Source: Planctomycetota bacterium (GTDB lineage: Bacteria > Planctomycetota > UBA8108 > JACQVS01). From it: a stretch of DNA of 33,508 bases. The notes under the pieces are model-generated. The model was given only the letters and a program-made list of their open reading frames with translations. It was not told where the DNA came from and searched no databases. Below, one piece after another: positions 14,901 through 24,700 of the stretch. Each line of letters opens with the position of its first letter. The first letter of the stretch is position 1. The stretch covers positions 1 through 33,508 of the forward strand of contig JACQVS010000061.1 of NCBI GenBank assembly GCA_016209605.1. The letters are read 5' to 3'. The position numbers and the translations under genes are program-made.

Positions 14901-17900
14901 ATCGAGCTCGAGTTCTCGGACACCTCGGGGAACACCGTCAAACGGAAGACGGTCGTCAACGTGCGCCGCCAGGTGACGCAGGCGCCGCAGGTCACCGGCA
15001 TCAAAGGCGTCAGCCTCGAGCCCAACAGCGTCGACATGCCGCTCGATCTCGAGGTCACCATCGGCGTCACGACCTCGCCATCCGTGGCGGTCGAGCCGGG
15101 TTTCGCCGAGCTCCAGGCGGTCCAGGGGCTCGAGGTCGCGTTCGTGGATCCGGTGAGCTTAGCGAGAATCCCGGTCGTCGGCTGCTTCATCAACAAGGAG
15201 AACATTCGCGTCCGGCCCGTGGTCCCGCTCCCGCCAGAGACCTGCTTCGACTTCGTCGTCAACGGCGAGAAAACGCCTTTCTGCACGGACGGCGTGGATA
15301 AAGTTAGCGCCGCGTCGCTCACGTTCGTGGAGATCCGGGGCCTGGCCATCCAAGGCGCGACGCTTTTCGTCGCCGACTTCGGCGCCCCGGACAAGAGCGT
15401 CAACATTGTCGACCTCTCGGACCTGGATAATCCGCGGCTTCTCGCCAGCCTCCCCTTCCTGGGCGGCTGCCGGGCGGTCGCTGTTCCCGAGGACGGGACC
15501 CCGCTTCTCGTCGCCGTGGGAGGGGGGCAGGGGGAGGCACCGACCTTGCGCGCTTACGATGTCTCCGATCCGGCCAATCCGAAAAAATTCGCCACCGTGA
15601 CGCTCTTCCCGATCACGGTGGATCAGTTCGAGGTGGTGATCCCGATCAAGGCGCGTGTTCAGGGCAACCTCGCCTTCGTCTGCAGCATCGGAGCCGGCGT
15701 GCAGGTCGTCGATCTGGAGGAAGCGGCGCGCATCGCCTTGATCCCCTTCAACCAGCGGACCGGCCCGCAGCAGAACGGGCAGATCGCCGTGGTCGGCGGC
15801 TTCCGCCTCCCCGACCCGGATGCGAGGCCGGCCCTGGTGGGCTCCCCCTTCGACGTGGCGCTGGGAATCCCGAGCCTCGTGCTCACGGGGGGCGGGGCGA
15901 CAGGGCGGCTCTTTGTCCTCTCGCGCGGCTCCGGGGCGTTCCTCAATCTGTTGCCGACCCCTTCGTTTCAGGCGCCGTTTGTTCTTCCGGAGCCGATCCA
16001 GCGGGTGGCCGGCGTCGAGACGGTCGCCATCCGCGACTTGAACGGTGACGGCGCCGCCGACTTCGAAAGCATGAACCTCGCCGTGGCGAGCCACGGCAAC
16101 TCGGGCCGGATTTCCGTGATCAACCTCACCACTCCGGCGAACCCGGCGCTGATCGGCACCGTCAATAACGGCGGGCCCGCCTTCGACCTGGCCATCGGGG
16201 GTGGCTTCGTCTTCACCGGCCACCGCATCATCTCGGTCATTGATCCCGATCACCCGATCGTCTCCCAGCCGCTCTCTCATCAAACGGTCGATGGCAGCGC
16301 CATCACCCTCCAGCCCGGCGGGGACGCGGTCCTCCAGCCGCTCGGAAGGGCGGCTAGCGGCGGAAGACTTTTCCTGGCGGCGAGCGTCGCCCCCGGCCGC
16401 GCTCGCTTTCAGACCGCGCTGCTCCATCTGCCCGCGGGTCTCGATGACCTCGACTTCGACATCGTGCGCACCACGGAATACGAGCCGAAGATCAACGTCG
16501 ATGATTTCGACTACCTCTCGACCGGCGATCCGGTGAATCCTTTCACCGGGGAGATGGTGATGGACGAATCCGACCTCGCCATCCCGGGCCGCGGACTCAA
16601 CTTCGCGTTCGTCCGCACCTATCGCTCGCAGATCGAGTTCAACGGTCCCTTGGGCCACGGCTGGGACCACAACTTGAACGACCGCCTGACCGAGGTGACG
16701 TTCCAGAGCGGTCTGGCCGGCACCGGTGGCCTTAGCATTGGCGACGTCATCCGCCACGACGGCTCGGGCCGCACCGACGTTTTCAAGAGCGGCTCGAGCG
16801 GTTACGTCTCGCCGAAGGGAAACTTCGAGGTCCTCCGAAAGGCCGGCCTCGACTTCGTCCTCGAGGAGCCCGACGGCACCAAGCACACCTACGCCCGCGC
16901 GGCGCGCGCCCGGTTCCAGTTCCGCCTGGCGAAGACCCAGGACCGCTACGGGAACGCCATGGAGTTCCTCTACAATTTCAGCGACCAGCTCTTTGAAGTC
17001 CGCGACTCCATGGGGCGGAAGATCGGCTTCTCCTACAGTCCGAAGGGGAAGCTGGTTCAGATCCTCGACTTCATCGGCCGCACCATCGACTATGTCTACG
17101 ACTGCGACGACAACCTGGTCGCGGTGACCGGACCCAAGGCCCCGCCGGAATTCCCCGACGGCAAGACGACGCGCTACGCTTACACGGCTGGGTTTCAGGA
17201 GTTCAACCGACGGGGAGAGCGGCTTCCAACGGCCCGGTTGAATCACAACCTCCTCACGGTGACCGACCCGAAAGGCCAGACCTACCTGACGCTCGACTAC
17301 TACCCAACGCTAGACCATCGCAACCTCGAGTTCGACCGGATCTTCCACCAGCGCCTGGGCTGCGACCAGGATCCGGTGAACGGCGGGCCGGTGGGCGGGA
17401 CATTTGAGTTCAGCTACCAGGGGACCGCCGGCGGGGGCGCGCAGCCTCCTCACTGTACACTGGCGACCACCCGGAACCGCTCGGGCCACGTGACCCGCCG
17501 GCACTACAACGCGCTCGGCAACCTGGAGATGCTCGTGGTCGAGACGGCGCGGTTGGGCCCGCTGACCTCGCTGATGAGCTACGATAATGATGGCCTCCTC
17601 CTCTCGAGCATCACGCCGCGGGGGATGGAGACCGTGAACGAGTACTCGCCGGGCGCCTCGAGGCTCCGTCAAGCCGACCTCCGGAAAGTCACGGTCACGC
17701 CTGCACCGGCGGCCGCTCCTCCCGGACAATCCCCCCCGCCGCCCCAGCCGCCGCGGCCCACCGAAATTCAGCCCGGGCCGTTCGGCGTGCCGCTCAGCAT
17801 CAAGGATCCGAAGAATATCACGACCTCCTACGACGTGGACCCGCGGGGGAACATCCGCAGGATCTTCCACCCGCTCGGAGTCACCGAGCAGTTCGGCCAT

Positions 17901-20900
17901 CTCTCCTCCGGCCAGATTGACCAGCACGTTGCCGTCGACGGGACCGTCACTCAGTTCACCTACCACCCCGCTCCCGATGGCGGCCCGGGATACTTGCGGA
18001 GCATGCTCGTGCATCCCGACCTGGGCGGCCCCAACGCGATCGCCGCGGGGGCCGTGCCGTATTCCATCCCCACCACATTCGGGTACGACTTGGTCGGGAA
18101 CGTCACGTCGAACGTGGATCCGCGAGGCAAGCCCACGAACCGCGTCGTGAACGCGCTCAACCAGATCACGTCCGAGACGGATCCACGGGGGACCATCAGT
18201 TACACCTACGATGCCAACGACAACGTCGAGACGATCCAGGACCTCGGAGGCTTGAGCTACCTCAATGAATACAACTGCCTCGACCTCCTGGTGCGGGTGA
18301 CGGAGACCTCCGGCCCTCTCACTCGCGCGATCGAGTACGGCTTCGACCCCAGCGAGAATCCTAAGATCGTGAGGGAGGCCCTCGGGCACCGGCGGATCGT
18401 GGAGTATGAAGAGCGAGGGCTGGCGGAGCGAGTCTCCACCGAAGGCGGGCCGAATCCCGTCACCGGCATCGTGAGCGAGCACGAGTATGACGAGGACGGC
18501 AATCTCGTTCGGCTCGCCGACGCGGAGGGGAAAGCCGTCCGTTACACCTACAACGGCTTCAACGAACTCGAGAGCGTGACAGACCCGAACGGCAACCGCA
18601 CCGAATTTGCGTACGAAATACGCGGTCTCGTCGAGAAGGAGCGTTCGCTCGATGCGAATGGGAACCTGCTCCGCGAGGTGCGAAGCTCCCACGACGATCT
18701 CGGACGGCTGGTCAAAGTCGTCGAGCCCATCCTTGACATTGCGGGGAACCCAACCGGCCAGGAGGACGTGACCACCACCGAGTACGAGCCGGGAACGAAC
18801 CACCTCTCGAAGATCAAGGACGGTTTGGGGCGAAGCACTGACGTCGAGTACGACGGCCTCGATCGCCTCGTCTTCCGCCGTGACCCGGCGGGGAACGAGG
18901 AAGCGACGATCTACGACGGCCTCGACCCTCGGGTCACCATCCGCAGAGACCGCGAGCCGGACGGCAGCATGACGGTGACGAAAGCGAGCACCAGATTCGA
19001 CACCCTCGGCCGGCCGCAGGAATCGAAAACCGAAGGCGGCGGCGAGACCCGTACGACGCGTTACCTCCAGTACGACGTGCGCGACAATATCCGTCTCATC
19101 GAGACCGTGGGTGGAGAGACGATCGAATCGATCTACGACGGATTCGATCGGCTGACGCTCACCAGGAAGGGGCGGGAGGTCATCGAGCACACCTACGACC
19201 TCGAGGACCGGGTGATCGGCCGGCACGACGGCCGAGGAAAGGGAATCGTTCTCGACTATGACGGCCGCGACCGCCTCCGCACCGTCACCTATGAGGATGG
19301 ATCAACCGAGCAGTTCTCATACAACGTTGACGACACGCTCTTCCAAGTCACCGACCGAGCCGGCAACGTCCTGACGCACACCTATGACGACGGGAACCGG
19401 CACCTCTCGGTCGCGGTGATTCGGCAAGCAGGTTTCGAAGCAACGGACCTCCGCACTTTCTCCTATGACGGACTCGACCGGATCACCCAGGCGGTGGATC
19501 AAGCTCCGTCCGGATCGAGAACCGTGAAATTCGGCTACGACTCGCGTGGGCTCGCGCTCGAGGCACATTTCGGTAGCCGCATCCTCAAAGCTGTCTATGA
19601 CAAGATCGGAGACCGGATCCAGCTCACCCACCCGGGGGCCCGCGCCGGATCGCCGGCCATGGAACTGAAATTGACACCCGATTCCCTGAGCCGAATGAAG
19701 CGCGTGGAGCACCTCCTCGAGCCCGGGAGACAGTTCGCCAACTTCGAGTTCTCGGGCCCCAATCTCGTGGCTCGCGCGGCCTACGCGAACTCCACGGCGA
19801 GCAGCCGCAGCTTTAACGGGGTGCGGGAGGAGATCGAGCGGCGATTCACTGGGTCTGGAAACCAGCTCCTCACCGGCTTTGAGTACGCGCACGATCTTGC
19901 TGGCCGGATTCGGGGAGTGGCGAAGCTCCACGAAGGCGGCCGCGGGGATGCGTACGTTTTCAACACAGAGGCGTGGCTCGAAGAAGCGCTCTTGGGCGTC
20001 GCCGATCCACTCGCCCAGGCCCCGAATGCGGCCACCGCGGCTTCGCGCGTCAAGTTCGAGCACGATGCGAGCGGGAACCTCCTCCGACGGATCAAAGACG
20101 GAGTTGCGCTGGGCTTCACCCCCGACGATTTGAACCAGTACGCGCAGGTTGGCGGCGCGAGCTTGAAGTACGACCTGAATGGCAACCTCCGGAGCGACGG
20201 AAAGCTGCGGTTCTCTTACGACGTGTTCGAGCAGCTTGTTTCGATAGAGGAAATTGCTTCCGGTGCTACTCTCGCGCGCTATGAGTACGACGCCTTGGGG
20301 CGGCGGGCAAAGGAGACCACACCGGCCGGAGTTGAAGAGTACATCTATGACGACGATGAAATCGTCTTGGTCCTCGATGGGGAAGGGAATCCGAAGCGGA
20401 GCTACGTCTCCGGCCATGTCGTAGACCGCCCCGTCCTCATGAGGGTCGGCAACCAGGATTTCTACTACCAGTTCGATGGCACGGGATCCGTGGCGGCTAT
20501 CGCCGATGCTTCCGGCAGCATCGTCGAGCGGTATGTGTACGATCCCGACGGAAATCCGACCATCCTCGCTCCCGACGGCACGATCCGCTCGACCAGCGCG
20601 GTTGGAAACCGCCGGATGTTCATGGGGATGTACTCCGATCCAGGCGGCCTCATCTGCATGAGGGCTCGCGAGTACTCACCCTCATTGGGCCGTTTCCTCC
20701 AGCCCGATCCGGCCGGGACCATCGATTCGTTGAACCTCTACGCCTACGCCGGGAACGACCCGATCGACTTTGCCGACCCGACCGGCCTCTATCGTCAAGC
20801 GAGCGCCGACAACATGAAGATCGGATCGATGGGGCCATTCTCCCTCATGATGAGCACCGCTCTGGCGAAACTGGCGGTCACGTCGCTCAGGTTTGGCGCT

Positions 20901-21692
20901 TCGCTTGGAAGAACAGCCCTCCGATTGGGCCAGAAGACCTACCGTAGGATCAGGTCCTCCTTGAGAAGCGGCTTCGGAGGCCGCCCCCGCCCAGGCCGGG
21001 AACTCCCGGGAGGTCCCAGGATCGGACCTTCATCGGTCGTGAAGAGGACCCCCCACGGCCTCTACCAAGAAGGGAGGACTCCCAGCTCCTCGAACATGAC
21101 GCCCTTGGCCAGGTCCTATCTCGAAAGGCTCCGAAGATCCCCGAACGGCATGATCTTCCTGCGAAAAGGTAAAGGGAAGGAAGATATCGACTCTGAGACC
21201 ATGGCAAGCATCACCCGCGCCACAGGGAGGGAGGTGGGGCTCTACCGAGTCATAGAGCCTGGCGGGAGGTCCAGTCGGGTCCTGATACTCGGGACCCAAA
21301 ATGAGCTTCCCAATCCTCGCGGGACATCGAGGCTCATCGCGCACACGCACCCGAGCGGGACGCATGAAGAGTTCAACATCAACAAGCGCTTCAGCGGCGA
21401 AGACATCCAAGTGCTCCGGGATTTCCGCGATGCGGCGTACAAGAGGAGAACTACCCCCTCTCGCGTAAACCCTTATTACCGTCCGTCCTCGGTGGTCATC
21501 AACGTGAACTTTGAGGGGAGTGCGCGAGGGGCCTTCACCTCCAGGCGCATCCGCGATCACGGGCTTCAGATGGAATACCGGAACGGCCGCTGGTATCCGG
21601 TCGGGCGCGACTACAACCCAACCGCGAGAGAGATAGACGTCGAGTACCAGGCGAACGTCGACCAGCAAGTGCTGAGACAAACCTCTCGCTGA
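11907..21692 (+). CDS. Giant RHS/YD-repeat protein with JAMM-like C-terminal tip
   Basis: The main body of the RHS lipoprotein is 3,261 codons from the GTG at 11907; the frame is really open from 11898. In order, numbering from 11907: regulatory-like and SbsA-type Ig modules (about 220-410); a ZU5-like strand set (GTMVAPDGTKLIFQPGAF, about 508); another regulatory module (about 835); an LVIVD/propeller-like region (about 1140-1460); DUF6531 (GDPVNPFTGEM from 1540); YD repeats forming the RHS shell (about 1640-2860); and the RHS core ending LQPDPAGTIDSLNLYAYAGN...DPTGL (DPTGL at 2957-2961), where related proteins self-cleave. A 300-residue variable tip follows. RHS shells encapsulate and deliver C-terminal toxins or act as surface proteins. 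The gene stop is 19 bp before the next giant gene. Confidence 0.95.
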   Translation: MRVLLSGLGDAPSGTVARVEASESYRFLDGGSLALETLPHDLAVYRRGLGGAIAGEDGSARFFLAPLRGFEPGAIEGGRIDLSVFDAAREALPIVLDAAGGAVLTGTSELRFTSGSLSARAAMQLVNVPKDGLAASFPSSLRFIAAARLFALGLSGAVEARFRAPAPGEADGPALILEERVLAGRALLVLAGEGAIAGGFVEAALSVADGSSWILARAADGTGSVAGRVLRGGAPAGGAVVTASGTALAAISGADGSYRLIAAAGKAVVRALVESTGESASGEAQVESGQTAALDLVLAAEAPRVLSIAPADGETNVSLGTSVLIRFSEPLDEASFTEAAVAFTGPDGSVDAERFLLPGATSAVLRPKALLKRLTTYEVAATAGLTTRSGTPFAPARARFTTLDDTPPKRPEAGQITMSMPDPDGVVTIAATQGAVNPGTAVTAVNTATGATATVVAGGDGAFAVNLRASRTDRVKLLFRDTAGNETEFSPGLFDSGQGAAIVTPDGGTMVAPDGTKLIFQPGAFAEPTQVTFERFDEARSPIQVPQDFKDKLGLSFAAGLSFTAEGRESQNNIKVRLPLGNEFPDGSKFLVARVDEIAGRKELVLLDDAEKIDGVVHIDTSPFGGIFIQAFVQITNILLMGVTGQGLTFVQGRVLKAPRLGVINISINAEAVPGTDLHVVASAQPLVPGVTVTQLLVAKRIQFLPVPPDQLGREIPGSFFIPQAFAPAGQTEKVIDAIVPIALTDVNSFFKTLSQIGAFVENALPPALQDIEIQMWRAIAEFKNAEGTFVEAADVSTMIVPDPDRVTGDRNQGAKHVHRKDPRSAKPARGAWVEVFNGIGRNYPTSTITGRDGSFVLALKPDPPGQQFFDQNGNPLPPGTPPPPPLSYLRVFDPLTGNGTGFPMNVPNTLFDFVDVGDLFVPETQGDTKPPAIEIQVTGTLQQFSPIEINIQATDDKGLGGFILRYRGGVLDRQTAVGGTSFQRSYQVTTGPAGEHPIELEFSDTSGNTVKRKTVVNVRRQVTQAPQVTGIKGVSLEPNSVDMPLDLEVTIGVTTSPSVAVEPGFAELQAVQGLEVAFVDPVSLARIPVVGCFINKENIRVRPVVPLPPETCFDFVVNGEKTPFCTDGVDKVSAASLTFVEIRGLAIQGATLFVADFGAPDKSVNIVDLSDLDNPRLLASLPFLGGCRAVAVPEDGTPLLVAVGGGQGEAPTLRAYDVSDPANPKKFATVTLFPITVDQFEVVIPIKARVQGNLAFVCSIGAGVQVVDLEEAARIALIPFNQRTGPQQNGQIAVVGGFRLPDPDARPALVGSPFDVALGIPSLVLTGGGATGRLFVLSRGSGAFLNLLPTPSFQAPFVLPEPIQRVAGVETVAIRDLNGDGAADFESMNLAVASHGNSGRISVINLTTPANPALIGTVNNGGPAFDLAIGGGFVFTGHRIISVIDPDHPIVSQPLSHQTVDGSAITLQPGGDAVLQPLGRAASGGRLFLAASVAPGRARFQTALLHLPAGLDDLDFDIVRTTEYEPKINVDDFDYLSTGDPVNPFTGEMVMDESDLAIPGRGLNFAFVRTYRSQIEFNGPLGHGWDHNLNDRLTEVTFQSGLAGTGGLSIGDVIRHDGSGRTDVFKSGSSGYVSPKGNFEVLRKAGLDFVLEEPDGTKHTYARAARARFQFRLAKTQDRYGNAMEFLYNFSDQLFEVRDSMGRKIGFSYSPKGKLVQILDFIGRTIDYVYDCDDNLVAVTGPKAPPEFPDGKTTRYAYTAGFQEFNRRGERLPTARLNHNLLTVTDPKGQTYLTLDYYPTLDHRNLEFDRIFHQRLGCDQDPVNGGPVGGTFEFSYQGTAGGGAQPPHCTLATTRNRSGHVTRRHYNALGNLEMLVVETARLGPLTSLMSYDNDGLLLSSITPRGMETVNEYSPGASRLRQADLRKVTVTPAPAAAPPGQSPPPPQPPRPTEIQPGPFGVPLSIKDPKNITTSYDVDPRGNIRRIFHPLGVTEQFGHLSSGQIDQHVAVDGTVTQFTYHPAPDGGPGYLRSMLVHPDLGGPNAIAAGAVPYSIPTTFGYDLVGNVTSNVDPRGKPTNRVVNALNQITSETDPRGTISYTYDANDNVETIQDLGGLSYLNEYNCLDLLVRVTETSGPLTRAIEYGFDPSENPKIVREALGHRRIVEYEERGLAERVSTEGGPNPVTGIVSEHEYDEDGNLVRLADAEGKAVRYTYNGFNELESVTDPNGNRTEFAYEIRGLVEKERSLDANGNLLREVRSSHDDLGRLVKVVEPILDIAGNPTGQEDVTTTEYEPGTNHLSKIKDGLGRSTDVEYDGLDRLVFRRDPAGNEEATIYDGLDPRVTIRRDREPDGSMTVTKASTRFDTLGRPQESKTEGGGETRTTRYLQYDVRDNIRLIETVGGETIESIYDGFDRLTLTRKGREVIEHTYDLEDRVIGRHDGRGKGIVLDYDGRDRLRTVTYEDGSTEQFSYNVDDTLFQVTDRAGNVLTHTYDDGNRHLSVAVIRQAGFEATDLRTFSYDGLDRITQAVDQAPSGSRTVKFGYDSRGLALEAHFGSRILKAVYDKIGDRIQLTHPGARAGSPAMELKLTPDSLSRMKRVEHLLEPGRQFANFEFSGPNLVARAAYANSTASSRSFNGVREEIERRFTGSGNQLLTGFEYAHDLAGRIRGVAKLHEGGRGDAYVFNTEAWLEEALLGVADPLAQAPNAATAASRVKFEHDASGNLLRRIKDGVALGFTPDDLNQYAQVGGASLKYDLNGNLRSDGKLRFSYDVFEQLVSIEEIASGATLARYEYDALGRRAKETTPAGVEEYIYDDDEIVLVLDGEGNPKRSYVSGHVVDRPVLMRVGNQDFYYQFDGTGSVAAIADASGSIVERYVYDPDGNPTILAPDGTIRSTSAVGNRRMFMGMYSDPGGLICMRAREYSPSLGRFLQPDPAGTIDSLNLYAYAGNDPIDFADPTGLYRQASADNMKIGSMGPFSLMMSTALAKLAVTSLRFGASLGRTALRLGQKTYRRIRSSLRSGFGGRPRPGRELPGGPRIGPSSVVKRTPHGLYQEGRTPSSSNMTPLARSYLERLRRSPNGMIFLRKGKGKEDIDSETMASITRATGREVGLYRVIEPGGRSSRVLILGTQNELPNPRGTSRLIAHTHPSGTHEEFNINKRFSGEDIQVLRDFRDAAYKRRTTPSRVNPYYRPSSVVINVNFEGSARGAFTSRRIRDHGLQMEYRNGRWYPVGRDYNPTAREIDVEYQANVDQQVLRQTSR
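20790..21689 (+). other. RHS C-terminal tip with JAMM-like metalloprotease signature
   Basis: This is the 300-residue region beyond the RHS core DPTGL. After a hydrophobic stretch (MGPFSLMMSTALAKLAVTSL) and a basic, proline-rich linker comes a domain with E3109 (EVGLY), H3146-T-H3148-P-S-G, and S3163-x-x-D3166 (numbering from the GTG at 11907). This order matches the zinc-binding JAMM/JAB signature E...HxHP...S..D. The spacing between HxH and S (14 residues) is longer than the usual 7. JAB domains are known polymorphic toxin tips. By eye the DNA here is less GC-rich than the shell, as expected of an exchangeable module. Confidence 0.6.
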
Positions 21693-21711
21693 TGAGGAAG
21701 GCTGAAATGAG

Positions 21712-24700
21712 GTGCGATTCGTCGTGGATCCCATGGAAACGGCCAACATGAACCGGAGACGCGAGTTTGCTCGGCTTCTTCCGCGAGCAAAGCCCAGCTT
21801 CTGCCTGGGCGTCCTGGCGGTCGTCGCGCTTTCCCTGATGAGTCTTCCAGCCGCCGACCCCCTCGGCCGCGGGGTCATCGAGATCACCTCGCTCACTGTC
21901 GACGTCGACACGCGGCCGGACCTGGAGGGGCTCCAGAGCACGCTCACCGCGGTCAAGGATTTTCCGGCCGCCATTCAAACGATTGTGGGCCTGCCGGAGT
22001 CGCGCCGGGCGGGCTTCTCGGTCTCGGCGCGCCTGGTGGGACCCGCCTTTGGCGGCCAGGCGTTGACGTTCATCGCGCCCGCCGGCGGGCGGTTCGAGAT
22101 CCCCCCCCTCGGCCAGGAAGGGACCTACTTCCTGGACGACATCCACCTCCTCGACGCGGAGGGGCGGCGCGTCCTCAACCGCCGTCCGGAGCGGCCGCGC
22201 GTCGAGATCCAGGTCATCGACCAGATCCTGGTCACCGAGGTGATCACGCGGCCCCTGACCCTCGAGGAGATCCGCGAGAAGGGCATCGTCATCGACGAGA
22301 AAAGCTTCTCGGTCCTCAATTTCTCGATGGGGCTCTCCATCGGCGGCAAGCAAGTCCAGATCGACGTCCCCATCATCCAGCCCAAGACGCCCGGGATCGC
22401 CGTGCCGCAGCTCCCGCAGATCCAGCCGCCGCAGACCTCGTTTGTGCCGTTCAAGGGCCCCGATCTCGAGATCCCCAACTTCCAGGTGGGCGGCTTCTTC
22501 CTCGAGATGCCCCCCGAGCTGGGAGAGATCGAGGAAATCAGACTGCCCGGCCTTCCGGGCCTGATCATCATTCCGGGGGACGTCGGCTTCCTGAACCAGT
22601 TCTTCAGCGCTCTCCTCATCGTGCAAAACGTCGCCCCGGGCGGCTCGGGCCTCTCGGTGAGCGAGCTCAAGGCGAGGATCAAGCTGCCCGCGGGCCCCGA
22701 CGGCATTCCGGGCACCGGCGATGACGTCCTGCGCGTGGCGCGCACCCAGGCGAGCGGCGTTCAAGAGGAGCTGCCGATCCGGCGCGCTCTCGTGACCGCC
22801 GACGGCAAGGAGTTGCTGACCCAGGAGAGCTTCCTCCTGCCGCAAGAGCGCGGCAAGGCCGAGTTCCTCCTCGAAGGCCTCCGCGAGGGCACGCACGCTT
22901 TCGACATCGACATCGCTGGCCGGCTCTTCGTCCCCTCGCGCGGCCAGTTCTTCGACTTGAAGGGGAAGGCCGCCGGCGCGGTGGTCGTGCGCAACCCGAC
23001 CTTCAACCTCGTCCTCGCCCACCCGCAGACCGTGCGCGAGGGGGAGCGCTACTCGCTCTTCGCCACCGTCTCGAACACCTCGCAGACCGATGCGAACCTC
23101 TTCCGCATCCGCCTGAGCGAGCGCAGCCTCACCGGCACGGTCCTGGTGCCGGGGACGCCGAGCGGTTTCACGCGCGACTCCTTGAAGGCCGGCGAGAGCG
23201 AGACCTTCGAGTTCCGGCTCGAGTCGCGCCGCACGGGGAGCGTGGGCGGCACCGTTTTTCAGGCCGATGACGGCATCACCGGCAGCTTCGTCCTCACCGC
23301 CGGAGTCAGCGAGCGGGGCATCCCCCTCTCGCCCGATACGCTCGTCCTCCCCTCGTTCCTGACGGGAGCCTTCCCGGACCCGCCCCCCCTCGAGCGCGAC
23401 GTGCTGCGTATCCTGGGACAAGCCTGGAGCATCGCCACCGCGCCTGCGGGCTCGCTGCCGCCGGGAATCCTGCGCCCGAGCCGCGACGGCGTCAAGAGCC
23501 GCGCCGTGGGCTTCGCGGCGCGGGGCCTGCGGATCCTCTTCGGCGAGCCGCTCGAGCGCGTCGTCACCGACTATGCCTTCGACTACCTCGAGACCGAGTT
23601 CGGACGGCTCGAGGCGGAGTTCCCCGCCGAGAAGGAAGCCGAGCGCGCCCGCGCCCGAGCGGATCACGAGGCCTTCGACCGCCTGGTGCGCTCGGCGCGC
23701 CAGGGGCGCTTCGTGCCTCGCGATATCGGCGAGATCCTGCGCCAAGCGCAGCTCGGCGGCAGGCTCGCCGGCGCGCTCGAGGCCTTGAACCTGGTCGCCG
23801 ATGCCGGCTCCGGCCGGGCGCCGTACCTTGCAGCGGCGATCGGCCGCGGCGCCGGGGGGGTCCCGGCGCGCCTGCGGCTGGTCGATCCCAGCGGCCGGCG
23901 CGCGGGGGCGAATCGACGCCCGGACCTGAGCGACCCCGACGGCGACGACGGCCGGGCCCGGGACCTCCCCTTCGCCGACGTCATCCCGCTCCTCGATGCT
24001 CCCGGCAGCCACGCCGAGATCGCGCTCGCCGGCTCGGTCGCGGACGGCGAATACTTCGTCGAGATCCACGGCGAGGGGGACGGGGAGACCGACCTCGCCA
24101 TCGCCTGCCAGACCGCGGCCGGCGTCCGGAGGCTGGTGTTTGCCGGCGTGCCGCTCGCTCCCGGGAGCGTGGCGCGCGCCGCGGTGAGGAAGGGGAGCGA
24201 CGCCCAGCCGGCGCTCGAGGTCGATCTGGACGAGGATGGCCTCGCGGAGCAAACCATCGCGCCATCGATCGACACGGTGGAGCCCGATGCGCCCCCCGCG
24301 GCGCTCTCGGCGCGCCAGTGGGGGAAGGGCCCGCCGTCGGGAGTGATCACGCTCGAGAAGGGGGATCCGTTCGGCCGCCTGGTCGGCATCCTCTTCAGCG
24401 AGCGGGTGGAGAAGGCGAGCGCCGAGGATGTCCTCAATTACACCGTGCTGGGGAACCGCGTCAGCTCGGCCGCGCTCCAGCCCGACCGCCGGATCGCCTT
24501 CCTCTTTCTCGAGCAGCCCATCAATCCGCTCGACCCGGTCGAGACCATCCAGATCCAGGGCGTGAAGGACCTCGCGGGCAATGCCATGGCCCCGGCCGAG
24601 CTTCCGATCGATCCCGATCCGGACCTCGGGCTCGGTGGACCGATCGAGGGCATCGTGCGCCGCGCCAATGGACAGCCGGTCGCGGGAGCCACCGTGGTCT

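Noticed and set aside
15159..19226. Two minus-strand open frames of 695 and 638 codons
   Set aside because: Antisense to the LVIVD and YD-repeat parts of the RHS gene; no recognisable motifs and no ribosome sites.
21535..24252. 905-codon minus-strand open frame
   Set aside because: It lies opposite the RHS tip and the second giant gene, whose plus frame has signal peptide and domain structure. The antisense product is low-complexity and without motifs; such shadows are expected in GC-rich DNA.
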